This document shows, piece by piece, positions 1-9,435 of a stretch of DNA of 51,174 nucleotides. The notes beneath the pieces were generated by a model. The model was not told the origin of the DNA and ran no database searches. It worked only from the letters and a program-made list of their open reading frames with translations. Source of the stretch: Lobulomyces angularis (lineage: Eukaryota; Chytridiomycota; Chytridiomycetes; Lobulomycetales; Lobulomycetaceae); contig JADHYX010000129.1 in assembly GCA_027604685.1 (NCBI GenBank), forward strand, positions 1,672 to 52,845. The letters are read 5' to 3'. Position numbers and translations under genes: made by a program. Each line of letters starts with the position of its first letter. Position 1 is the stretch's first letter.

Positions 1-39
1 TACAGTTTCTGTGCACAGGTTCAAACCCTGTCGGCGACG
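1..39 (+). tRNA. tRNA-Ser, 3' part only (5' part lies before the window)
   Basis: The first bases fold as the 3' half of a class II tRNA. There is a variable arm (ACAG at 2-5, loop TTT, CTGT at 9-12), a T arm (ACAGG 15-19, loop TTCAAAC, CCTGT 27-31), then a 7-nt acceptor strand CGGCGAC (32-38) and discriminator G39. A run of five T (40-44) follows directly, as expected for an RNA polymerase III terminator. A long variable arm plus discriminator G is typical of tRNA-Ser (tRNA-Leu normally has A73), so serine is inferred. The anticodon is outside the window. Confidence 0.85.
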
Positions 40-44
40 TTTTT
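40..44 (+). terminator. RNA polymerase III T-run terminator of the tRNA
   Basis: Five T residues immediately follow the discriminator base of the tRNA, the usual Pol III stop signal. Confidence 0.75.
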
Positions 45-145
45 AATTTTCCATGAAACTAATATTAGTGGAAAAATAAATTTTCCGTGGAATTTGTTTC
101 AGTTGTGATTTTTGTTGTTGAGTTGTAGTTTCTTTGGAGTCCTTA

Positions 146-167
146 GTGCTTGGGCATTATCTTTTTG
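146..167 (+). repeat. left terminal inverted repeat of the Fanzor-bearing element
   Basis: Twenty-two bases beginning GTGCTTGGGCATTATC, repeated in inverted orientation at 1447-1468 with one mismatch. Confidence 0.8.
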
Positions 168-301
168 AACATTAATATTCAAAAGAACACAACAAACACC
201 AGCATATATTTAAATATAAACTGAAAAAAATCTACATTATTTACAAAGATATTTTGGTCTACAATCATTAACTACATAACTTTCCACTGCTGATTTTATA
301 T

Positions 302-1464
302 TCAAGCTTGCAACATCATCTCTGTTCTATAATCTGGCGTTTCCATTAGGCAGTTGACAAATTTCACTTTTGCAGTGAAACAACCCATGTACTTTTTCAA
401 ACTTTTTACCCAAGGTATAGGAGATTCTCTATATTTAAATGTCTTTAATGATCTCTTTTTACATCCAGGACAGATTGAAGATGTCAAATATTCATTACAT
501 AAAAAAATATGAAAACCGGCTTTTTTAAATAACTCTAGAAACCCCTTCCATTTTGTTGAAACTTGATGCTTCATACTTGCTTTTGACCAGCCTCCCAAAA
601 TAATTACTGTTTTTTTTTTTTCATCTCCAAACTTTTTTTTTACATATTTTAATTTCTGATTTTTTGAGTATTGATAAAAGACATTTAATTTAAGTTTTCT
701 GAAACTTAATTATCTATAAATTTCTTCAAATTTATAAAACTTTACAAAAATTTTTTCATGTAGTCATTCCATCTTGCTTTATCCGATGTTTTTTTTGTTA
801 TTACATAATCCACAACTTGAGTGTTTAATTTATTTCATTAGCAATCTCTAAATCATATATTGATATTTCAATATTTTCATTACCAAAAACATAATCTAGT
901 ACTCGTCTATTGCGTTGTTGTAAAATTTTTATAAATTCTTTAGATATTCCTTTAAATTTCAATTTCTTTATTATCATTGTAGAAGTAAATTTTTTAACCT
1001 TTTGAATAATATGTTCTTGAACATTAACTATTTAATTTGTATAAAACATTTTTGAAGCATAGATAGCGATTTGTTGAACATTTTTAATTTCTTGATTATT
1101 GTATAATATAAATATTTTATATTTAGTAATGTAAGGTAAAAACCGACATATAAGAGACATTCTCTCTTCTTTATTTCTATTGCTGATGGTGTGATTGTTT
1201 AGTAAACAAAAAATTACTTGAAAATCTTCTTCAGAGATAATATGTTTGTTGGTATCATTGGTTAAGTATACATCATTTTGTTAATCTATTAAAACTAAAA
1301 ATTAATGTTTCAATGTTTTTCAAATGGGTTTCAACTCTTTTGAATACTTCATCAAAATTAGTTTTGAATGTTTTTGCTGCATTATTTTCACTAATTTTTA
1401 AAAAATTCAGTCTTTTTAAGTGTTTTTGGACACAAAAAAAGAATGACAAAAAGATAATGCCCAA
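302..1464 (-). pseudogene. decayed Fanzor/TnpB-like (OrfB-type zinc-ribbon) protein gene
   Basis: The C-terminal piece (302-598) reads GGWS, then FHIFLCNEYLTSSICPGC, then two further cysteines, the pattern of the C-terminal zinc ribbon of Fanzor/TnpB-like nucleases found in many early-diverging fungi. The family's following N-R-D catalytic motif is degenerate here (YRTEMM). Upstream pieces on the same strand fit the same protein: FDEVFKRVETHLKNIE (about 1290-1370) and a stretch around 860-1240 with SEEDFQVIFCLLNN, the VNVQEHIIQKV helix and an in-frame TAA near 1047. Frame changes occur near 1275, 830 and at the poly-A run near 620. The gene is clearly broken. Family assignment rests on remembered sequence patterns; Fanzor is likelier than another zinc-ribbon transposon protein, but not certain. 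Confidence 0.6.
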
Positions 1465-1468
1465 ACAC
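1447..1468 (-). repeat. right terminal inverted repeat of the Fanzor-bearing element
   Basis: Inverted partner of 146-167, one mismatch, followed by TA. Confidence 0.8.
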
Positions 1469-1470
1469 TA

Positions 1471-2197
1471 TGGTTAAATTTTTGTCTAAATCCATTTTCA
1501 TATAGCAAAAAAAAAAAGGAAATGGGTTTAAAGTTATTATTGTGATGATTAAATTATAACTTATAATGGTAGTAATTTTTTTATTCAGTAATTGGAGTTC
1601 ACCACCAACTCTGTAGCATTTTATTAAAAAAAAAATTCATAGATTCTAAAAAAAAAAAAAAATTTTATTGCTATGGTTGTAAAAACTAAATAAATAAATT
1701 TTTAATGAAAACATATATATTATGATACATCAATGCAAATAAATATTAAAATGGATATATAAAAAATTCACACAAGTTTCACCCTTTTAAATTTTATATT
1801 TTTTTCCCTTTATGATAGCTGCTAATTAATTCCTGGTAATTGCCAAAAGTAATATCTTCATCCACCGCGTTTTACAACACGCTAAATCCACCAAACAAGT
1901 TTAAAATCTGGCACAATTTGCAATTATTGTTAATTTTTGTTGCAGGTTTGAAAATCATTTCGAAAGTGCACTAAAGGTTCAAAATGAAATCCGTGAGCAA
2001 ACGGAGGTCTCGTCTATTGTTTGAATCCACAATGTCAAGTAAATTTTAAACTAGTTTGGTGGATTTTATGAATTAAGTAGGGTTGATAATTTATTTTTGC
2101 CTTATGCTTTTTCAGATGATAGAGAATGATTAAAAAAATCATCTTTTTTTGAAGATTATTTAATATTTGATATTAACTTTCGATGAAAGATATATGT
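1471..2197. other. gene-free stretch between transposon and first minus-strand genes
   Basis: Very A/T-rich with several poly-A and poly-T runs. Apart from the MITE-like inverted repeat at 1884-2066 I see no coding region or RNA gene. Confidence 0.5.
1884..2066. mobile_element. MITE-like inverted-repeat element
   Basis: Arms 1884-1907 and 2043-2066 are inverted repeats of 24 bases with one mismatch (core ATCCACCAAAC and GTTTGGTGGAT), separated by about 135 bp without an obvious coding frame. A TA lies at the left outer edge and TTA at the right. The size and structure fit a small non-autonomous TIR element. A single copy in the window cannot prove mobility. Confidence 0.5.
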
Positions 2198-2531
2198 TTA
2201 CTGAAGAATTAATACCATCTTCACCAAATTATAATCGAAAATTTCAACTTTTTTTCCATATGGAATTTTTACTCCTTGTTTATAGATATTTACTGTGATA
2301 TGTTTATTTATTTTATTTTCCTGGGCTTTAAGAAAAAAATAAGAATTAAAAAGTTTTATTAGCGAAAACAAACCGACTTTCTCCAATATTGCCATCACTG
2401 AAAATATGGCGACATTTAATGTTTGGAGAAAATTCCATTTTTAAGCCGTCGTTTAGCATACTATTTAATTCAGGTTGACATCTTTTTCCACAAATATTCT
2501 CAGAAATAAAATCTATTTTCATTATATACAC
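2198..2531 (-). CDS. small hypothetical protein, probably two exons
   Basis: Two overlapping open frames on the minus strand can be joined by an intron running from a GTCGGT donor (near 2368) to a TTAAAG acceptor (near 2328). This would give a protein of roughly 90 residues beginning MKIDFISENICGKRC and ending in a lysine-rich stretch with DYNLVKMVLILQ. The first part has four cysteines (two as CGKRC) but no motif I recognise. It sits between the MITE-like repeat and HEM25. It could be a genuine small gene, a relic, or chance open frames; the splice model is a guess. Confidence 0.25.
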
Positions 2532-2615
2532 TCAAAAACTCAAATTCTGTAAATTTGAATTTGACAGAGTCGCTTTCTACAATTAATCTAAAATCTAATC
2601 AAATTTATTTGGCTA

Positions 2616-3771
2616 TCATCGGCTCCATTTACAATATTCCTCATACACTGTCCATGTAATCGCAGAAGAAACTGTTTTTCTTAAAGTCCTAGGAAGAAAA
2701 CCAGTAAACATGCTTTTAAAGCCTTCAGTCTAAAAGGAAGTGTTTCAAAACAATGTATCTTAAATTGAAAAAACATACCAGTAAGATCTTTTTAAAAGCA
2801 ACAAACGAATTTGGATATTTTTCTGGTTTCAGCTGAACCCTCGTTTTAATAAAATCAAATGGATGTGTCAATGAGCAAGCAAACAGGCCACTTATTAAAC
2901 CAGAACCTGCGCTGACTAAGGTTGAATCATTTATATTAAATTCTAGAAATATAAATAAATGTATCGCAAAAGTTTAATTTGTACTTGGTAATATGGTTTT
3001 GCAATTTTCATAAGAAAATACGTAAAATCCTGCAAATGGAGCATCTCTCGCTGCTGTGAAAATTAAAAAGAAATTTTGTTAAAAGTTGCTGTTTGCAAAA
3101 AGCTGTTAAGGAAATTATTCTGAGATGAATTTTAAAGATTGGTACCTGTTGCACCAAATCCAGAAAATAATCCTTTCCATCCTTCAGTCTTAATGATGTT
3201 ACTAAAAGCAGAAGAAATTGATTTGTAGTTGTACAAGTTACTCTAACAGAAAATATTTTGATATAATTAATTTATTATTTTAAATCACAACCATTATATA
3301 CCTCGTACCTGACTTTAATAACCGAAATGGGCATCATTATAAAACCAATAGTAGTTCTGCAAAATGCACCAGAAAATAAATTTATAAAATCTTTATTGAA
3401 TTTAAAATTGTTCTTAGTATCGGTTAAGTGGTTATTTGATAAAAATGTCTTTAATTTATTTAAACTTAAAAAGTACAAAGCACTGCCTGGTACATTTCTG
3501 AGAACTTTTAAATTTTCATAATATTCAATTAAGATAAAATAAAGTAGTATACTTACTAGTTGGAGTTGTGCCTCTCCAAAACTCTATTATTTTCGTTGAT
3601 TTGAAAATTGACTTTAATGTGGCATTTACATTTTGTTGTTGCCGCTAAAACCTTCATTAAAAATTGAAAATTAAATGATCTTACAGTTTTAATGACATCT
3701 AATGGCTGTAATATTAAACATGAACTTGTGCCACCTAATGCACCACCCAACAAATGTTGATCGACTTTCAT
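2616..3771 (-). CDS. HEM25: mitochondrial glycine carrier, SLC25A38/Hem25 type
   Basis: A mitochondrial carrier family member, predicted to import glycine across the inner membrane for haem synthesis. Seven exons join cleanly: 3685-3771, 3557-3644, 3302-3504, 3146-3242, 2985-3053, 2779-2942 and 2616-2729, giving 273 residues, normal for the family. All three signature repeats are present: PLDVIKT (about residue 23), PISVIKVRYE (mid-protein) and HPFDFIKTR (third repeat). The GGTSSCLILQPLDVIKT opening, PISVIK-RYE and the C-terminal PRTLRKTVSSAITWTVYEE match SLC25A38/Hem25 rather than other carriers. Six introns of about 50-90 nt. A functional copy implies respiring mitochondria rather than hydrogenosomes. 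Confidence 0.9.
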
Positions 3772-3872
3772 TGTAATTTTTTTTATATTAAAAAAAAAAA
3801 AAAATTATGTTATACAAAAATTGTAAAAACTAAAACTAATAGTAAAAAAAGAAACAAGAACTAGAATAATTA

Positions 3873-6374
3873 TTAGCTATCATCCACTGTCCAATTAACT
3901 CTTTTTTTTATATTTTTCTTTCCTTTCTTATGTAATTTTTCTTTTGCCATAGTAGTGGAAACTTGTCGGTTCATGGACTCTAATACTTTATCTTGACTTC
4001 CTTCAATTTCTTTTCCCTTTTTAGATAAGACTCGTGTGGCATCATTTTTTAAGTAAGTTTGGTTAGGAAAGAGAGTAGCTCTAGTAAAATTTGTAGTAGC
4101 AAATTTACCGCTTGTCAGAGCTTGAACCTCAGGTTTAGAGTTTAACGAAATTTGTAAAAGATCCGTTTTGTGCAGTAAATCAGATTTGGAGTGCATCTTA
4201 TTAAAATTCTCTATGGTGTTGCTCACTGAATCTGTACCCTAGTCAAAATAAAGTTAGTATGATGCAAAAAAATTTGAAGCTATGTACATTTTCTTTTCCT
4301 CGTAAAGCAATTTCCCTTTCGAGGGTCAAATCGGCTTGTCCAAGAATCTTACTACTAACCATTGATACTCTGGTAGGGTTATCTAAAAATTTTTGATATG
4401 TCTCCAAGTTGAATGCAAAATTATCTATTCCTGGAGGAGCAAAAGAAAATAATAATTTTCCCTAAAAATAATCATTAATAAAAATTTATTGTTTATGATA
4501 TTTTATACATTAACGTAATCTTTTAAAATATATCTAGCAGCTCGTGATTCATCTGGCTGACCTTGGGAAGATTTTGTATATCCCCTTGCAACTGTGGATG
4601 CGAAATTAACTTAAGAAAAATTATAAAAATTCTTACTTGCATAAGATTTCAAAAATTCTTCAGCAGTAGGATTTCTATCAATTAACAATCCCTCTTCATT
4701 CCTTGTTTTTATATTGATCCCATAAACTTTCTCCAGCACTGCCTTAGGAATTCTATTTGCAACCAAAGCCGTTGGCCCAGTCGACTCCCTTAATTGATCA
4801 ATGGGTAAAATACCATTTACTACCATATCTGCTTTCGTTGTCACGAAAGTAGGAAACACTAAACCCGGGCAATCACACAGAATAATTGGTAGTGGAGGTA
4901 AGTGAATAGTCTGAAAAACACATTTATTAATTTTAAATATAATTTCACTAAATTTTACTTGAAAATGTTTTGTCTTTCCAGGAGTAGAAGCAACTGCAAC
5001 GCATTTTGCTCCTACCAAAGCGTTCAATGTAGATGATTTTCCGACATTGGGGTATCCTACAAATCCAATAGTAGATTTAGTATCCTTTTCTCTCAAAGGT
5101 TTTGGACATTCTCTCATAAACAATTCAAGCAATTCGTCAACAGTTAAAATTTTTATCTTTAATTTGTCTGCTTCTAATAATTCATTTTCATCTTCCTGGT
5201 TAACTGTCGTAATAGTTTCTTCCTGTTCCTTTTTTATTGCTTCTTCAGCTTCGTTCAACATTAATACCTCTGCTACTCTCTGAGGCGCGGTAGAGTCTAA
5301 GGTGGATTCCTGCGCTTTTTCCTCTTCTTGTAATTTTTTGGCTAAAGCTGCTGAAAAAAATCTATACTCAATTTGGTTTTCTATAAAGTAGTTTGCCCAG
5401 TGTAATCTACAATGATAAATTCATATATAAAATAGCATTAATATAAATTTTATTACACCTAAAAAAATACCTTTGGATTTCGCTCAACATATCAGCTTTA
5501 TTTACAAGTAATAAGTTTTTTTTCCTTTCATCAAGTTCTTTAACGTAAAGTGAAACGTCAGTAGATCTAAATAATAATGGATTCCTTGCATCTACTATTT
5601 GAACTATCATATCTGAGCGTTCTGTCACCCTCCACAGTTGTCGCCAAACTTCAAGATTACGTTCATAAGGGGTTAATAGTAGTCCAATATTTTCCTCGAC
5701 ACTGTAAATTTAAATTCAAAAAATTAAAAACATTTAATAGAGATTTATTATATTAATTGATTACACTGCAAGGTTTCGCCTCCAATCTAAAAAGCTTTCT
5801 CTTTCAGCTAGTTTCAATTGCTCTGGTGTTGTATTTTTATCCCATTTCGGCCGCCGAGGAATTTTTAGTTTTGCTTTATGTTCCTCATGTTGAATTAAAA
5901 TTGATTTTTCTTTTTCAGGATCTAAAAGAAATTCATTTAATGTTGTATGTTTGGATAAATTATCGGTTATTACTTGAACGTTTAATCTTTCTAAAAAAAA
6001 AAAAAAACAAAGAATTAAAGTTTTCAACACTATAACAAACCAGCAGTAAATTCAGTTCCAGCCAACTGTGCAGTATTTAAGAAAGATTCTAAATCAGATT
6101 CTTGAGTTATTGATTGAAATTTTGTCCATGTTGCCGCTGTGTCGTTAACATCTGTTGTGTGCTATTAGAAAGAAATTATTAAATGCTTAATTAATTAATG
6201 AATACTCTAATTGATCCATCTGGGTTAACAAAAGTGTCAGGTTTGAATCTAGTTTTCATTAATTGTTTCCCCAGTCCTGCAGTTTTTTTGTTTGTTGATG
6301 TACCTTTGCCACCTACAATTCAGGCGAATTTAAAATAAAAAGTTTTCTTTTAAAAATTCACCTTTTGCTCCCAT
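3873..6374 (-). CDS. LSG1: large-subunit GTPase 1 (60S export adaptor release GTPase)
   Basis: A cytoplasmic circularly permuted GTPase that releases the export adaptor Nmd3 from pre-60S ribosomes. The start MGAKGGKGTSTNK is split by a short intron near 6365, after which come TAGLGKQLMKTRFKP and the conserved WRRNLAV. The GTPase motifs appear in the permuted order expected for the YlqF/Lsg1 family: G4 NKAD (near 5500), then G1 GYPNVGKSS (near 5045), then G3 DCPG (near 4870). The DARNPLLFR motif precedes G4. The C-terminus is basic (KLHKKGKKNIKKRV) and ends at 3873. About eight short introns; total length near 610 residues, close to the family's 640-660. It lies in a minus-strand run with HEM25 and SGF29. 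Confidence 0.92.
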
Positions 6375-6670
6375 TTTGAGTTAAAATATAATTCAACTAT
6401 GCAAATGTTAGGAATGGTAATAAAATTTCCAAAAAAAAAAAAAAAAAATTAAGTAGTTTTGAAGGCGGAATGGTTGTTCGCAAATTTTTATAACGTTCTC
6501 ACATCAAATCGTATTATATAAGTTAAATCTTATGGTAATTACTGGATTCATATATTTGAAACGTTCAGGAATTTAGTGCAGTATAACATTTTTGTTTTCA
6601 AATTAAAATACTGACTAGTTTTCATAGAACAAAAAAAAGTTTTAGATTTACAATTTAGTAACAATTTCTA

Positions 6671-8650
6671 TTAAAAGTCACTGTCTGGTCCTTCACTTAA
6701 GTCACTTAATTTGCTTAAATTATCATCACTACTACTATAATTTTTTAAGTCTTTGTTGCCATCCACGTCCGCTTCCTCTTCAGAGCTGCTTGAATGTTCA
6801 TTCATTTTTTTTTTGGTATATTTTTTTTTGTCTTTGGACCCCTGGATGTTGGATTTGGTTTGGTAGTTAAAATGCTTATACCTTGCTGCCTTAAACAAAT
6901 CAGTGTACTTTACAATTGCCGAATCGCCATCTTCATATTCTACTGTGACGCCACTCTTATTTAATTATTAGTAATTTACATTAGAAAAATTTTTTACCTT
7001 TGCTACTTTCACAACTTTACTTAAATAAAATTCAGTGCTCATCCTTTTTTTTCCTTTTTCTCTAAACAAAGAATAAACAGGATCCCGAACTATCATTATT
7101 GAGATTATTAAAACAAAAATGGGGAAATCAATACTTTTATAGGTCAGTGAGGTCTGCAAATAGTTAATTAATTTATCTTTTTTTAGTTTCCAAACGCACT
7201 CATCATCTTCCTCATCAGGGTCTTAATATAAATACTTTAAATAAATTATTATCAAAACTAACCAGGATCAACATCCCTAACAGTATAAATATCTCTTTCT
7301 TTATCAAAAGCTTCGACTACTACAATAATGCAGTTTTCTCCACCCTCCTTATTTGGTATGAATGCGGCTATCTTTTGCTCAATGTAGAATTCTTCTTCTG
7401 GTTTGCTGGATTTGAAATTTCCGCGTATACTGTCACTGACGGAAAGACTTGGCGTAGAGTTTCTAGAAGCATTAGCTGAATTCACAGCGGAAGAGTCATT
7501 TGACGATAAACTATTATTCTTTTTAAAATTTTTTGATATTAAATAAATTTCAGAACTAGATTTCGGGCTTTGCAGTTGAGTTTTTTCTTTATGCTCTGAT
7601 AATTGCTTGATATCTTCTTCCTTCACAATACTATCTGTTAGTAAAGGTTTTAAAGTATCCAAAACTTCCGAACTATTTTCAATAATTGGATTTGCGTCAT
7701 TTTTTTCAACAAGTATTATCGAATTACTAATAATGCTTGTGAAGGTAGGCTCTAAAAAATATGTAAAAGATTTTAAATGATGCAGCCCAATATTTAGGTT
7801 AAAAAAATTGTGTCAAATCGCAAGAAAACTGTAAATACAATACCATCAACATCCATATCACTTTCATTGTCAATTTCCATATCACTATCTGCTTGATTTT
7901 CGCAGGTTTTACTAATATTATTTACATTCTGTTTACTGTTCCCGGTCACCTGTTTTTATTATTTTCCCATGTAATTAAAGTAAAATTTTATTACCAAAAC
8001 ATTAGCCTCCACCATGGTTAAGTCTTTACCTTCTTTTGTAACCTTTTCTTCAATTTTTTGGGCCTTTTTTTTACTTTCCATGTGTTGTTTTTTTTCTTCT
8101 TCCGTCATCTAAATATATTATCATTAAAAAAAAATTCATATTTTTTTAAGCGATTTTTAAAAAACCTTTTCTTTTTTTATCAGATCGATAGATGCATCAA
8201 AAGATTCTTTTAACTTTCGAGTAAAGTCAGGGGAGTGTAAAAAGGCTGGAGAAAGAATTTTGGCAAAATTTTTTCTGAAATCTAATTATAAATTTATTAT
8301 AAAAGATAAATATAAATATTGAGACAATACAAACCTAAAGATTGTTCTACAGCTGTTGTAATTGCTGTTTGTAACTTGTACTGTTCGTTTTTGGTGATGT
8401 GCTCATTTGCCTTTTCGGTTAACTGATAAGAGTTTGTCAAATTGCTAATATAGTTTGAAAGTTCTTTTCCATTTTCACTTTCTTGAAAATTTGTTAACAA
8501 TTCTTTTCTTATCTAAAAGCTTAGTAAACAATACACCTAAACTGTAAATACTTTATCAAATTCGCCATTCATTTTAATGGCACCGACCAATTCTTCGGCG
8601 GTATATTTATTTATTATAATAGCATCTAAGCTTCTATCAACGCTTTCCAT
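6671..8650 (-). CDS. SGF29: SAGA-associated factor 29 (tandem Tudor H3K4me reader)
   Basis: A SAGA-complex subunit that reads methylated H3K4. The start at 8650 gives MESVDRSLDAIIINKY; the N-terminal exons are helical and charged, as in SGF29. After a low-complexity serine-rich linker comes the SGF29 C-terminal tandem Tudor region: IAAFIPNKEGGENCIIVVVE, YTVRDVDPDEEDD, then DPVYSLFREKGKKRMSTEFY and VTVEYEDGDSAIVKY, which correspond to the two Tudor barrels of the family. The protein ends with an unusual acidic/serine tail (SSSSEEEADVDG to GPDSDF) of about 50 residues. At least seven short introns. Conservation outside the Tudor region is weak, so the symbol rests mainly on that domain. Confidence 0.75.
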
Positions 8651-9038
8651 GTTTTTTATTTTTTTCAGATTTTTTAACATCATACAAAAATTACACATTA
8701 AAAACTTTAACAAAAAATGAGGTTTCCCTTTAATAATTACTACACTCTGAGTTTTATATTTGTGCTGTTGAATCTTATGATGAAAATTGGCTACTAATTC
8801 AATTGAACAAATTCTTTATCAAATTATTCTTAAGTAATTAATTGATTCACAATTATTTTATTGTTTCATTGTAAATGAACACTTTTCCCATTTTGATCGT
8901 ATTTTGTTTGGATTTATACTTCACTTAAACTTATTAACTCACTGTCTATTCACATCTCGAAAAATGGAAAAGTTGATCAGATGCATTTAAACAAAATTTA
9001 TCATCTTTTGTTCTCTAGGAGAGAAGGAATTTGATAAG
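8651..9038. other. intergenic region between divergent genes
   Basis: A/T-rich stretch between the SGF29 start (minus) and the small plus-strand ORFs; likely holds promoters for both directions. No RNA gene or repeat seen. Confidence 0.4.
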
Positions 9039-9176
9039 ATGGAAGTGATGGAAGGTTACAAACATATCGTAATAGTTAAAAATGAAAATCGAGATCACTT
9101 TGCTTGTTTAAATGCTAGTTTGAAAAGGAAGAAGAAGGATTTCTGGGGAAATAAAACTGAGACTAATGAAAATTAA
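9039..9176 (+). CDS. small upstream ORF, 45 residues
   Basis: Opens with ATG at 9039 (MEVMEGYKHIVIVKN) and ends at TAA 9174-9176 after a lysine-rich stretch (LKRKKKDFW). Its last 11 bases overlap the start of the next ORF (ATG 9166) in a different frame, an arrangement like a dicistronic transcript. The open frame continues upstream to a stop at 8988, so an upstream exon ending in the CTCTAG acceptor at 9012-9017 is possible. No family recognised. Confidence 0.3.
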   Translation: MEVMEGYKHIVIVKNENRDHFACLNASLKRKKKDFWGNKTETNEN

Positions 9177-9435
9177 ATTATACACTTTTGTGGGAACCAA
9201 AATTATAGTACAATTTCTTTCCTATGTGGCCTGGTCCACCTTCACCACTACCTCCTTTCATAAACAACTATTGCTTTTGTTAGGCTGTTTGTTGTCATAT
9301 TTATCTTTTTTTTATGGGAATAATTTACAATCCTTAAAGTGGAAAATACGTATTACATTTGTCTATATTTATGCTATATTAGTCTGGTATATACTTTATG
9401 GTTCATGTGTTATTCTTGAATTCAGAAATCATTGA
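9166..9435 (+). CDS. small putative multi-pass membrane protein, 89 residues
   Basis: An open frame without introns encoding about three hydrophobic segments: IIVQFLSYVAWSTF (residues 13-28), QLLLLLGCLLSYLSFFYG (about 34-51) and FVYIYAILVWYILYG (about 64-80). The size and topology recall small ER membrane subunits, and the last segment is faintly reminiscent of the EMC6 C-terminus, but I cannot assign it. The ATG overlaps the 45-residue ORF at 9039-9176. The 3' end (9403-9435) overlaps in antisense the last small exon of CEP162. Confidence 0.4.
   Translation: MKIKLYTFVGTKIIVQFLSYVAWSTFTTTSFHKQLLLLLGCLLSYLSFFYGNNLQSLKWKIRITFVYIYAILVWYILYGSCVILEFRNH

Larger units (their letters stand above)
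144..1470. mobile_element. TA-flanked terminal-inverted-repeat transposon with a Fanzor-like relic gene
   Basis: Left end 146-167 and right end 1447-1468 are inverted repeats matching at 21 of 22 positions (outer end GTGCTTGGGCATTATC on the left, GTGTTTGGGCATTATC on the right strand). Each is flanked outside by TA (144-145 and 1469-1470), the target-site signature of Tc1/mariner-type insertion. The interior is about 1.32 kb and holds one degraded minus-strand coding region resembling Fanzor/TnpB-like proteins; no mariner-type transposase is visible. Fanzor genes riding in Tc1/mariner-like elements are known from the literature. The copy looks non-autonomous and dead. Confidence 0.7.
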
